DNA of 8,685 bases from positions 1 through 8,685 of the forward strand of contig JAUIHU010000158.1 in NCBI GenBank assembly GCA_030432175.1. The letters run 5' to 3'. The position numbers and the translations under genes were made by a program. The notes beneath the pieces are model-generated. The model was not told where the DNA came from, ran no database searches, and worked only from the letters and a program-made list of their open reading frames with translations. This DNA is from Verrucomicrobiia bacterium (GTDB taxonomy: Bacteria > Verrucomicrobiota > Verrucomicrobiia > Limisphaerales > JAUIHU01). Below, one piece after another: positions 1 through 7,573 of this stretch. The number at the start of each line of letters is the position of its first letter. Position 1 is the first letter of the stretch.

Positions 1-1268
1 TTTGATTCCCCAGCATCGGTTTGAAGGTTGTAAATCTCGATAGGCCGATTCACTCCGTTCTTCACAGCTTTCCAGTCACCAAATCTGGCAGCCTGAATGG
101 CGCGATTTCCAGGATGCAATTCCCAGTAAAAATATTCCCGATCCGGAGCGCATCCGCCTTTCAGATAATTTACCAGAGAATAACCGTCAGTCTCATATCC
201 CTCTGGCGGTTGGGCTCCACTGAGTTCAACAAAGGTTGGCATTAAATCCCAGAACGCCCAGGGTTGATGATCGACTCTTCCAGCGGGAACCGTCCCCGGC
301 CACCAGGCAATGGCAGCCTGCCGTAAAGCGCCTTCATACATGCCTCGCTTGTATCCTCGCAATCCGTTGCTGGCCTGATCAAAGAGTTTGCCGATTTCAG
401 ATTCCGGACTGAATGAGGATCCGTTATCTCCTGAGAAAACGATGAGTGTATTATCATCAATACCCAGTTCTTTCAGGGTGTCCATCAATTCTCCCATGTC
501 CCTATCCACTCGGGTGACTTGCGCCGCATACGCCTTTTGTTTGTCGGTCCAGGGTTTGTCTTTGTAAATCCCGTAGTCGTCAATTTCATGTCGCCCATGG
601 GGCAGGGTGATCGCGTAAAAGAGAAAGAATGGATTCTCAGCATTCTTCCTCAGCCACTGGATCATGTCCTTTTGAATCAAATCCTGGGCATAAGTCTCAC
701 CTACCGTTCTTCCATTGTTTCCCGGCAGGTGAAACGGTTTATCGTCATTGTAAAGATAAGTCGGGAAATAAGAATGCGCGTGTCGCTGACAGTTGTAGCC
801 GTAAAAATGATCCACTCCCTGATTCATTGGAGATCCGGTACTGTCGAAAAATCCCATTCCCCATTTGCCAAAGGTAGCTGTGGTGTATCCGACCGTCTTG
901 GCAACTTCAGCAATGGTCACGGTTTCATCAGGCAAAGGAAGTTGTCCTTCAGGCGAGATTTCATAGTTACCCCGCACCGGACAATGCCCGGTGTGAAGTC
1001 CGGTAAAGAATGAGGAGCGACTTGGCGCGCAGACACTTGTCCCACAATAGGCCTGCAGGTAGCGGGTCCCTTCCGCTGCCATCTGGTCGAGTCTCGGCGT
1101 CTGAATGAGTTTTTGCCCATAGCAGCCCAGATCTCCCTGAGCAATGTCATCACTGAGAACAAAGATGAAGTTGGGAGGATTCTTTTCATCCGAGCCATAC
1201 ATGGCGGCGGGAGAAAACAGGGTCACTGTCAGTGATGCAGAAAGGATTATTTGGGATAAAATCTTCAT
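1..1268 (-). CDS. Secreted S1-family sulfatase (formylglycine-dependent), C-terminus cut off by the window edge
   Basis: Hydrolyses sulfate esters, probably on a polysaccharide in the periplasm or outside the cell; the substrate cannot be read from sequence. Starting at the ATG at 1266-1268, 422 codons are open to the left edge with no stop, so the gene is partial; whole S1 sulfatases are usually about 450-520 residues. Residues 1-25 form a Sec signal peptide. Active-site elements appear in family order: metal-binding Asp40-Asp41 in LSDD; the C-x-P-S-R maturation motif CAPSR at 80-84, with Cys80 as the predicted formylglycine and Arg84; GKWG at 134-137; His224 in LPHG; Asp281-Asn282 in SGDNG; Lys307 just before YEG. 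The His usual in GKWH is Gly137 here. Cys80 needs a formylglycine-generating enzyme or anaerobic maturase encoded elsewhere. The ribosome site is weak (AAGAAAAG about 5 bases upstream). The gene follows the small gene at 1335-1820 after 66 bases and may be separately transcribed. The family is certain; the subfamily is not assigned. Confidence 0.95.
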   Translation of the reverse strand, partial: MKILSQIILSASLTVTLFSPAAMYGSDEKNPPNFIFVLSDDIAQGDLGCYGQKLIQTPRLDQMAAEGTRYLQAYCGTSVCAPSRSSFFTGLHTGHCPVRGNYEISPEGQLPLPDETVTIAEVAKTVGYTTATFGKWGMGFFDSTGSPMNQGVDHFYGYNCQRHAHSYFPTYLYNDDKPFHLPGNNGRTVGETYAQDLIQKDMIQWLRKNAENPFFLFYAITLPHGRHEIDDYGIYKDKPWTDKQKAYAAQVTRVDRDMGELMDTLKELGIDDNTLIVFSGDNGSSFSPESEIGKLFDQASNGLRGYKRGMYEGALRQAAIAWWPGTVPAGRVDHQPWAFWDLMPTFVELSGAQPPEGYETDGYSLVNYLKGGCAPDREYFYWELHPGNRAIQAARFGDWKAVKNGVNRPIEIYNLQTDAGES

Positions 1269-1289
1269 GTGTCTTTTCTTATTCTTTGG

Positions 1290-1324
1290 ATCTTGACCCA
1301 GCCTAAACCGAACTGATTCAAGAT
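1290..1324. promoter_or_regulatory. 7-bp perfect inverted repeat upstream of the sulfatase gene
   Basis: ATCTTGA at 1290-1296 pairs exactly with TCAAGAT at 1318-1324 across a 21-base spacer. It sits in the 66-base gap between the stop of the small gene and the sulfatase start, 22 bases before that start. The spacing of about 28 bases centre to centre could suit a dimeric regulator binding both arms, or the element could fold as a long-loop hairpin in a read-through transcript. There is no T-run after it, so it is not an obvious intrinsic terminator, and I see no convincing -35/-10 pair. A seven-base repeat can occur by chance. Confidence 0.3.
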
Positions 1325-1334
1325 GAAAAGATTG

Positions 1335-1820
1335 TTATCTCGAGGAACCAAAGAAGATTTCTTCTCTGGCGCTGAAATAAAAAGCCCAGCTCATTGAGTC
1401 GTCAAAGATCAGCAAATCGTCCGAGGTGGAGTAATAAAAATGCGACCAGTATCTGATAAAAATCTTCCAGGAAACCAACACTGCCACACTTTCATCCCAG
1501 GAAAGATAAACCGGAGTCTTAAAGGCAGGACCTCTCTGAAACAGCCATTTCTTCACGCGCTTTTCAGATCCGGGAATAAGGCGCCAATCCCGGATATCCA
1601 GCGTCTCTGATCTTGGAAAAAGCGATTGCTCAAAAGGAACTCCACCTTTCAACAAAACCTGATGACCAACATCCGCAACCCGCGCTGCGGACTCAACCTC
1701 AAGGGGGCGGATCTGCTCCAGATGATGGTCCGGCATTTTGAAATCCTTCACCCCAATAAATCGCCACCGAAGTGGAAACTCATCGAACTGAATAAACTCC
1801 AAATGCCGTGATGAAATCAT
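1335..1820 (-). CDS. Small conserved-looking hypothetical protein, translationally coupled to the giant secreted protein
   Basis: Function unknown. The protein has 161 residues from the ATG at 1818-1820. This start is preferred because AAAGG lies five bases upstream; a GTG two codons earlier (1824-1826) would give 163 residues but has no clear ribosome site. It has no signal peptide or membrane segment, so it is presumably cytosolic. It is rich in aromatic and acidic residues. The N-terminal part has a WRF motif and an IRPLEVE stretch (about 19-44); the C-terminal third carries WSHFYYSTSDDLLIFDD (125-141) followed by WAFYF and EEIFFG (145-158). That pattern of alternating strands with a TSDDL turn looks like a folded, conserved domain of the kind I recall in uncharacterised proteins from this group of phyla, but I cannot name a family. 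It begins 18 bases after the stop of the 1622-residue gene, which implies one transcript and perhaps coupled translation. A role as partner or immunity-type protein is speculation. Confidence 0.72.
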   Translation of the reverse strand: MISSRHLEFIQFDEFPLRWRFIGVKDFKMPDHHLEQIRPLEVESAARVADVGHQVLLKGGVPFEQSLFPRSETLDIRDWRLIPGSEKRVKKWLFQRGPAFKTPVYLSWDESVAVLVSWKIFIRYWSHFYYSTSDDLLIFDDSMSWAFYFSAREEIFFGSSR

Positions 1821-1825
1821 ACTCA

Positions 1826-1830
1826 CCTTT
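1826..1830 (-). promoter_or_regulatory. Ribosome binding site AAAGG deciding the start of the small gene
   Basis: On the minus strand AAAGG is followed by TGAGT and then the ATG at 1818-1820, giving five-base spacing. It overlaps the alternative GTG start at 1824-1826, and so favours the ATG. It lies 9 bases after the stop codon of the upstream gene (1839-1841), close enough for ribosomes finishing the giant gene to reinitiate here. It is the clearest Shine-Dalgarno-like site in the window; the starts at 6707 and 7520 show none. Confidence 0.5.
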
Positions 1831-1838
1831 AGACTTTG

Positions 1839-4800
1839 TCAGGGTTGAGTGGGTGTCAGATTTCTTGCAGGAATAATTTGTCGGAATGTTCGGGCGCTCG
1901 CCCATTTCAATTGCATCACTGAACCTCCTTCCTGTTCAAAATATTCGATTCGAATCTGACGGGGTACACCCGCTTCAAATTCCACCTGCCCAGAGTTTTC
2001 TATGGCTCCGTGCACCAACCAGTCATCAATGATCAATTCATCATCAATCCACACTCTTACCCCATCATCGTTTATCGTCTCAATGGAATAGGTTTCACCG
2101 AAATCTGCGGTCACCCAACCCGTCCAGCGCACGGAAAAATTGTCATAACCCAACTCCATGAACGGGCGACCACTTCCCAAGTCGTAGTCAATTTGGGATT
2201 CCTGCCGATTCAAGCGCAAGTCTTCCAAATCTATCCCGTTATAATATTCAGCGTTCAAACCGTGTTGATACCAGAACTCGGATGAAACGGTTTCTGTTGC
2301 TATCACACCGTTCATATCGCTATATCCACCATCGAAAAACACTTCATATAATCCTGGACCTGCATTTTCCGGCAAAGTCGCTGTTACACTTTGGGTGTTT
2401 GAATCATAATCCACAGATTCTGCAGATAGCGCCATGTCTTGTTCTTCAATTTGAAAATTATCGCCAGCAAATCGGAACTGCACCAGATCACCAAATGGAA
2501 TGTCGGGATTCAATGGTTCGCTGAAGAACAGGGTGACCTTGCGATCTTCCTGCAGACTTTCACCATTTTTCGGAACTGATGCCTCAAACATGGGAGGAGT
2601 GGCATCCGCAATTACCGACAACTTCAAGATCTCAGAGATTCCTTCACGTCCAGCTGTATCTTCTGCAATCGCGGTCACTTGGATTTCCTCACCGATGCTG
2701 AACTGCTCCGAGTCCAGCTCAAATACAAACGGATAGTCCGTGTCCACCAGCTCCAGCGATCCATTGATAACTAACCGGACTCTTCGGGTCTGCACATCTT
2801 CAGCAACCAAAGCCTCCATTTTAATAGTTTGAGCCTGCTCGACCTCTGTGATTCCTCCAACCACTCCCAGCTCAACTGTCGGGGCAGTTCCTTCCAATTC
2901 CAAAGGCAGGTAATTCAACAGATGAATTCCCCCAGTTCCATCTGCGACATAAACCAGTCCCTCATGCAATTCCACATCCATGGCAGCTCCCGGTGTTTCA
3001 AATTCCCGGACAAATGTGAGTTCCGATGTCGGATCATCATATTGAAACAATTGGATATTTTGATCCGTATCCTGTAAGTCAATTGTCTCATCGGCTGCAG
3101 CGATTAACCATCCTGAACCATTTAACGCAATCCGCTTCCAACCCAACCATCCAGTTGACCAGTTCTGAATCAATTCAGGAGCAGCAGGATCTTCTATGTT
3201 CACAACGTTCACTCCTCCGTTATGAGTCACCAGAAGATGATCCCCATCCTTGTACATTGCATACCCGCCGATGTCCCCAATAAACACTGACTCCAGTCCC
3301 ACCACTCCCAATGACTCAATAGAATGTGTTCTGGCGTCAAATTGATAGGATTCCAGGTTAACAAATGTCAGTACCCAAACGGTATGCCCATCAACGAGTA
3401 CATCCTGAGGAAAGGAGGTGGAGAGTGGCTGTTCCGCAATCACCTGTCCGGTCTGCAAATCAAGAATCACCAGTTTAACCCACCAATGGTCCTGATCGTG
3501 TGTAACTGCGTAAATGAAATCCCCGGAAATATCAGCGGACACGACGATGTCAGTGAAAGGATGATGCAGGAGTTGTGGATCTGTTGGCTGATCTACATCA
3601 TAGACCAGCAATCCATTCAACCCATCAGAAACAACGAGTCTTGAACCTTCCAAATCTACTCGGGTCGCTTCTCCTTCGGTATCAATCCAACCCACTTGGC
3701 GGGGACTCATTCCCGAAAAGATATTATAAAGAGAAACTCCCAATTCCCCATTGGCAACTGCGGCCATATTACCCGAAATGTCGATATCCAATGCGCGTCC
3801 AGGAGTTTGAGCAGAGGCAATGATGCCGGTGACAAGAAGCGATCCGTCCAATGGATCCTGTCCCTGACTGATTTCCATCCCATCCGGAAATCCATCTGCA
3901 TCAGTGTCTGGATCATCAATAAGCGTGCCTACAATGTGCTCCGCCAAATCACTGAGTCCGTCTGCGTCCGTATCCACGCCATTTTCCTCTTCAATAAAAA
4001 ATGGCATTCTAAATTCAAATGTCTCACCGCTGGATCCTGTAATGCCTCCAGTGAGTCCAATGTGACCTGTCATGGGATCGAACATGGATAAAATATAATC
4101 CGCCTCAGGTTCCAGGATTTGACTCAAACTCCCTTCCTCATCGGTCATTCCCCGTATTTCAGACCCGGCAATTTCGAGGAGGTAGTATTTAATTCCTGGA
4201 TATGAACCCTGTTCTGCAAATGCCCGCGCCAGATCATCGGTGACCTGAACGAGTTGATCAGCCATAGTGAAGAATCCATCTTCATAAAACTGGTAGGCTC
4301 GAATGTCTTCGTCGAGGTCAGGAAGTAGCTCAAACACATCTTCAAGTAAATCAACCAGCTCAGCAGAAATCGGTTCCCCTCCATCCAGGGATTGAAGTTT
4401 TGCAGCGCTCAACGTTAGTGAATCCAACTGACTAAGCGACCTGCCGCCGGGTACTGCATTCAACCATTGGGAAACAATATCCAACCCGGCACACACCGCC
4501 TTGACTCCCCCCTTCCTCAATCCATTTTCAGCCAGCTCAGCATAAATTTTGGCATAGCTCAAAACTGAACGGCTTGACTTAACGCTAATACAAGCCAGTT
4601 GCAGCCATTTATTTGAAGGACAAGGTCCTCCAGCTGCGGCGAACAGAGCCGAGTTACAAACACTGTCCAGCCCTGTAAGCACATCGGTGGAGCAGGTGAT
4701 AACTTTCTTTGCCAGTGACACTGGATTATTAGGCCCATTGGAAACCAGGATGATGCTCTGCTCAACCGTGCTCTTCAGCGCCAGCGCTGAATCCAGACTG

Positions 4801-6707
4801 GCATGAACCACTTCTTTTGAAGCTCCATTTTTAATATTTTCTCGAATCTTGATTAAATTCGAATGCAGTGATCGCATGTTCGCTCCAATCCGAATTAGCG
4901 CCTTGAGATTGTCTTTAAGTCTTAAAAATTCTCCAGCGCATTTCGCAGCTGCTATTCCCAATTCCTTGACGTTTGTGATGGAGTCCTCACGATCCCATGT
5001 CGGACAGGGTTTCTTTCCAGGCCGCGTTGGACCTCTTCCACGGGTTCGGCGATCCCACGAATGCCATCCCGGCGCCAATATCCCTACACCCGGATCTGAT
5101 ACAATAAACAGCCCGTCTTCTGATACAGTCATGGATCCCACCGGCTCCCAATAACCGGCATCATGATTGAAACTCCACAACCCGCTCTTGGCTCCGGGTG
5201 GCAGTCTTTCTCCGGTCTCAGGATCTGGCAAATTTGGGAAGCGAACTTTTGCAGGCGTGTCAAAATTCGTAGGACCGTCGGTCTGAACAGTGATGACCAG
5301 AGGAAAGTTCATTTCCTCTGGTAATGGTCCCGGCAGGCGATCTGCAGGAACAGGAGCGATTCCCACTTGTCCACCCCGGGTTCCATCATTGGCAAACAAT
5401 GAATCTGGAGCCACTTCAATGGAAGAACCAACCAGGGCCGGATATTCCTCAAGAGCTGATTCCGGGAAGGTGATTTCTGTAGACTCGTCTGAACTCACAG
5501 AGGTTAATGACCCTTCTGCTACTAATGGCAAAAATATCTCACCTGTCGCGCCAGCCAGATTATCAGCGACTCCGGGTCGAGTCACAAATGCTTTCCCAAC
5601 CATCGGATAATAAGATCCATCCGGCCAAACACTCCCAACGGCGTTACGTCCATCAATGTGGGCAAAAAATCTCCCACTTGGCGCTGGAAACAAATGAAAA
5701 TTTCCTTCCGCATCAGTCACAGCGCTCAGCGTGTCCTCCTGCCCATCCACAGTAATGACGACACCCTCCAAAGGCACATTGACGGATTGACCCGGATCAT
5801 TCGCGCCGGGGGCAAGTTCCGAGGCAAAGACTCGACCCATCATCCCGGTTCCGGCATTGGGAAGGTTGTTGAGTGTGGTAAATTCAAGGATTCCCACTCC
5901 GCCGGGAATGAGATCCCGGTCCGCATCCACCATGACTCCGTTTTCGTCATGGATCATGTCTCCATCCACAATGAATCGAACCAGTGCATTTCCAGGCAGG
6001 TGATCAGGAAAGAAGACAGCCACTTCCTTTCGGTCAGTTGAGAGTTCATACCGGGCGTTTAACCTGGATTCTCCCAGAAAAGCCTGAATGGATTCTCCTG
6101 GAAAATTGCTGTCCAGCTCTTGAGAAAGTGGACGATCAAATGACAATCGTGTTTCTCGTGTTACAGCAACCCCTGTTTCTCCATTGACCGGTGAACTGGA
6201 AAAAATAGTGGGTGTATCTGCTACCAGTGGATCCAATCCGTTAGAGACTTCCTGGCCATTGGCTAATCCATCTCCATCTGAATCCAGAAACGCATCCAGT
6301 GAATTGAAAGGACTCAACGCGGGAAATCTTTCAAACTCATAAAGATCATCCATCCCATCCTCGTCAAAATCCAGTGGAGTTTCAGAGCCAAAGGAAATCA
6401 CCTGATAGTAACTGGTGTCACGACGCTCCCCTCTCGCCGGATCCACAAATTCAATTCGCTCTCCATCTCCAGGTTTTAATGAGACACCCTCCCAGAAATC
6501 AGATAATTCGGTTGCCCTTGTCAGTATGTAGTACTCACCTTCATTCGACTCCAGCTGGATTCTCACATCGCCTTCTTCATTCAAACGAATGGAATCAATC
6601 GAAATCAAGTCGGCAGATAGAACCAGATGAACGGAACCAGACAGGATCAGCGCACCAAGACCAATCCATCTCAAAGATTGGCCTAAGCCGCCTGCGGAAA
6701 ACATCAT
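1839..6707 (-). CDS. Giant exported multidomain protein: TSP3 repeats, Ig-like domains, ZU5-like module, LVIVD-type propeller, C-terminal PA14
   Basis: Probably a surface or periplasmic binding or adhesion protein of 1622 residues; no catalytic domain was recognised. Approximate layout: signal peptide 1-32; short beta domain 35-108; calcium-type D-x-D-x-D-G repeats 113-121 and 142-150; Big_5-like Ig domain 166-277; carboxypeptidase-regulatory/Cna-B-like domain 288-355; ZU5-like module 405-549 with GIAPVP and ending DPGVGILAPGWH; helical module 565-835 of unknown function holding all seven cysteines of the protein (568, 590, 672, 684, 696, 706, 739); second carboxypeptidase-regulatory-like domain 838-904; D-x-D-x-D-G repeats 912-955; beta-propeller of LVIVD-like repeats 958-1270, about seven blades by eye; Ig-like domain 1273-1368; second Big_5-like domain 1369-1478; PA14 domain 1483-1618, opening GLNAEYYNG and carrying NDDGVRVWIDD. 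PA14 domains commonly bind carbohydrate. There is no LPXTG, PEP-CTERM or recognisable C-terminal sorting domain. Tandem ATGATG starts the gene; no Shine-Dalgarno is visible. The small gene follows 18 bases downstream. Confidence 0.93.
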   Translation of the reverse strand: MMFSAGGLGQSLRWIGLGALILSGSVHLVLSADLISIDSIRLNEEGDVRIQLESNEGEYYILTRATELSDFWEGVSLKPGDGERIEFVDPARGERRDTSYYQVISFGSETPLDFDEDGMDDLYEFERFPALSPFNSLDAFLDSDGDGLANGQEVSNGLDPLVADTPTIFSSSPVNGETGVAVTRETRLSFDRPLSQELDSNFPGESIQAFLGESRLNARYELSTDRKEVAVFFPDHLPGNALVRFIVDGDMIHDENGVMVDADRDLIPGGVGILEFTTLNNLPNAGTGMMGRVFASELAPGANDPGQSVNVPLEGVVITVDGQEDTLSAVTDAEGNFHLFPAPSGRFFAHIDGRNAVGSVWPDGSYYPMVGKAFVTRPGVADNLAGATGEIFLPLVAEGSLTSVSSDESTEITFPESALEEYPALVGSSIEVAPDSLFANDGTRGGQVGIAPVPADRLPGPLPEEMNFPLVITVQTDGPTNFDTPAKVRFPNLPDPETGERLPPGAKSGLWSFNHDAGYWEPVGSMTVSEDGLFIVSDPGVGILAPGWHSWDRRTRGRGPTRPGKKPCPTWDREDSITNVKELGIAAAKCAGEFLRLKDNLKALIRIGANMRSLHSNLIKIRENIKNGASKEVVHASLDSALALKSTVEQSIILVSNGPNNPVSLAKKVITCSTDVLTGLDSVCNSALFAAAGGPCPSNKWLQLACISVKSSRSVLSYAKIYAELAENGLRKGGVKAVCAGLDIVSQWLNAVPGGRSLSQLDSLTLSAAKLQSLDGGEPISAELVDLLEDVFELLPDLDEDIRAYQFYEDGFFTMADQLVQVTDDLARAFAEQGSYPGIKYYLLEIAGSEIRGMTDEEGSLSQILEPEADYILSMFDPMTGHIGLTGGITGSSGETFEFRMPFFIEEENGVDTDADGLSDLAEHIVGTLIDDPDTDADGFPDGMEISQGQDPLDGSLLVTGIIASAQTPGRALDIDISGNMAAVANGELGVSLYNIFSGMSPRQVGWIDTEGEATRVDLEGSRLVVSDGLNGLLVYDVDQPTDPQLLHHPFTDIVVSADISGDFIYAVTHDQDHWWVKLVILDLQTGQVIAEQPLSTSFPQDVLVDGHTVWVLTFVNLESYQFDARTHSIESLGVVGLESVFIGDIGGYAMYKDGDHLLVTHNGGVNVVNIEDPAAPELIQNWSTGWLGWKRIALNGSGWLIAAADETIDLQDTDQNIQLFQYDDPTSELTFVREFETPGAAMDVELHEGLVYVADGTGGIHLLNYLPLELEGTAPTVELGVVGGITEVEQAQTIKMEALVAEDVQTRRVRLVINGSLELVDTDYPFVFELDSEQFSIGEEIQVTAIAEDTAGREGISEILKLSVIADATPPMFEASVPKNGESLQEDRKVTLFFSEPLNPDIPFGDLVQFRFAGDNFQIEEQDMALSAESVDYDSNTQSVTATLPENAGPGLYEVFFDGGYSDMNGVIATETVSSEFWYQHGLNAEYYNGIDLEDLRLNRQESQIDYDLGSGRPFMELGYDNFSVRWTGWVTADFGETYSIETINDDGVRVWIDDELIIDDWLVHGAIENSGQVEFEAGVPRQIRIEYFEQEGGSVMQLKWASARTFRQIIPARNLTPTQP

Positions 6708-6730
6708 TATTAATAAATATTTTGGATTAG

Positions 6731-6755
6731 GTAAGCATATTTAATGGACGCTTAC
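6731..6755. promoter_or_regulatory. 6-bp perfect inverted repeat in the leader of the giant gene
   Basis: GTAAGC at 6731-6736 and GCTTAC at 6750-6755 pair exactly around a 13-base AT-rich spacer, 24 bases before the start codon at 6707. A weak sigma-70-like pair lies just upstream on the minus strand: TTGATT (6780-6785) and TATGGA (6757-6762) with a 17-base gap. If that promoter is real the repeat would sit at the start of the transcript, where it could be an operator or a 5' leader hairpin. Both the promoter match and the short repeat are marginal. The remaining leader to the start codon is AT-rich without a ribosome site. Confidence 0.3.
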
Positions 6756-6797
6756 ATCCATAGATGAGTTCACCTGTCCAATCAATTCTAAAACGCC

Positions 6798-7520
6798 TTA
6801 TTGCTTGTTATAAATCACCGGCATCTTCCCAACCCACTGGTTCCAGAGATCCTCATCAGTAATCAACTCCACCATGAAGTGAGCCACATTGATCCGACTG
6901 GTTTTTCCTGAATTAAAAATAGCGCTTCGAGTTGGAGATGGATGCAAAGTGTATTCTGAAACATCTTCCGCTGTGGTGAGTGAATCAGGGCGCACAGCCA
7001 CCCACTGGATTGATGAATGGCTCTGCCCAACTTTGACCCGGAGAAAGTCAGCTGCATCTTCGTTGTCAGCATGAGGAGGAACCAAAGTCCGAATCAAGCC
7101 CACGACACATTTCTCCGCCAATGAAACTTTTTCATCCAAATCCCGGTTCCGGTTCCCTACAGTATTCATCAGAATCAATTTGAATGGACTCACATTCTGG
7201 ATTCTCTCTACGGCTTGAGACAACTGAATCACCGCGTCAGTGACTAAACGTCTCGGCTTTCCCCAAATTCCTTTAAAGCTCATATTGTGCCCCAAACATG
7301 AAATGGCTGCATCACAATCAGAGACCCAACTATTCCAATCAGATTCAGTGGCTGTAGACAGATCAGACTGAATAATCTCCAGTCCAGGTTGGTCTCTCAG
7401 TTCTTGTGAGACTCTGTCCGGTGATCGAACCACAGCTTTTACCGGCTCTCCTCGGACAAGTAATTGGCGAACAACCAAGGACCCTGTGGCTCCAGTTGAG
7501 CCAAGTAATAATGTTTTCAT
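6798..7520 (-). CDS. NAD(P)-binding Rossmann protein (atypical SDR / NmrA-like, NAD(P)H-binding family)
   Basis: A soluble 240-residue protein complete from ATG (7518-7520) to TAA. The N-terminus gives the nucleotide-binding strand and loop LLLGSTGATGS (4-14), a G-x-x-G-x-x-G motif with Gly7, Gly10 and Gly13. VVRSPDR follows after the second strand (about 30-36), where arginine typically contacts the NADP phosphate. Later elements fit the atypical short-chain dehydrogenase pattern: an acidic residue in IQSDL, DAAISCLG near 70, LILMNTVG near 117 and VAVRPDSLT near 175. The classical Y-x-x-x-K catalytic pair is not evident, so it may be a reductase, epimerase-like enzyme or redox-sensing binder; the substrate is unknown. 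No signal peptide, hence cytosolic. It has its own 250-base upstream spacer and a 90-base gap to the giant gene, so it looks like an independent unit with no clear link to its extracellular neighbours. No Shine-Dalgarno is visible; AT-rich CATAATTA directly precedes the ATG. Confidence 0.93.
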   Translation of the reverse strand: MKTLLLGSTGATGSLVVRQLLVRGEPVKAVVRSPDRVSQELRDQPGLEIIQSDLSTATESDWNSWVSDCDAAISCLGHNMSFKGIWGKPRRLVTDAVIQLSQAVERIQNVSPFKLILMNTVGNRNRDLDEKVSLAEKCVVGLIRTLVPPHADNEDAADFLRVKVGQSHSSIQWVAVRPDSLTTAEDVSEYTLHPSPTRSAIFNSGKTSRINVAHFMVELITDEDLWNQWVGKMPVIYNKQ

Positions 7521-7573
7521 TAATTATGAAGAATCGTTGACACCCAAAAAATTTTTGATTGGAAACACTTTGT

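Noticed and set aside
519..1013. Plus-strand open frame of 164 codons
   Set aside because: It lies antisense to the sulfatase gene, whose active-site motifs are unmistakable on the other strand; the plus-strand translation has no domain character.
1839..1900. C-terminal surface-sorting signal (PEP-CTERM, type IX or LPXTG) on the giant protein
   Set aside because: The chain ends a few residues after the PA14 domain with no hydrophobic segment or basic tail.
3696..4091. Plus-strand open frame of 131 codons, the longest shadow inside the giant gene
   Set aside because: It is antisense to the TSP3 and propeller-coding region of a continuous 1622-codon gene and shows no family features.
1335..6707. 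Giant protein plus small gene as a toxin-immunity pair
   Set aside because: The giant protein ends in a PA14 domain and shows no toxin domain, polymorphic-toxin hallmark or secretion-specific leader; the small protein matches no immunity family I can name.
7544..7562. AT-rich near-palindrome CCAAAAAATTTTTGATTGG as an intrinsic terminator
   Set aside because: The stem would be almost entirely A-T with no GC core and it lies just upstream of a start codon; a bent A-tract is a simpler reading.
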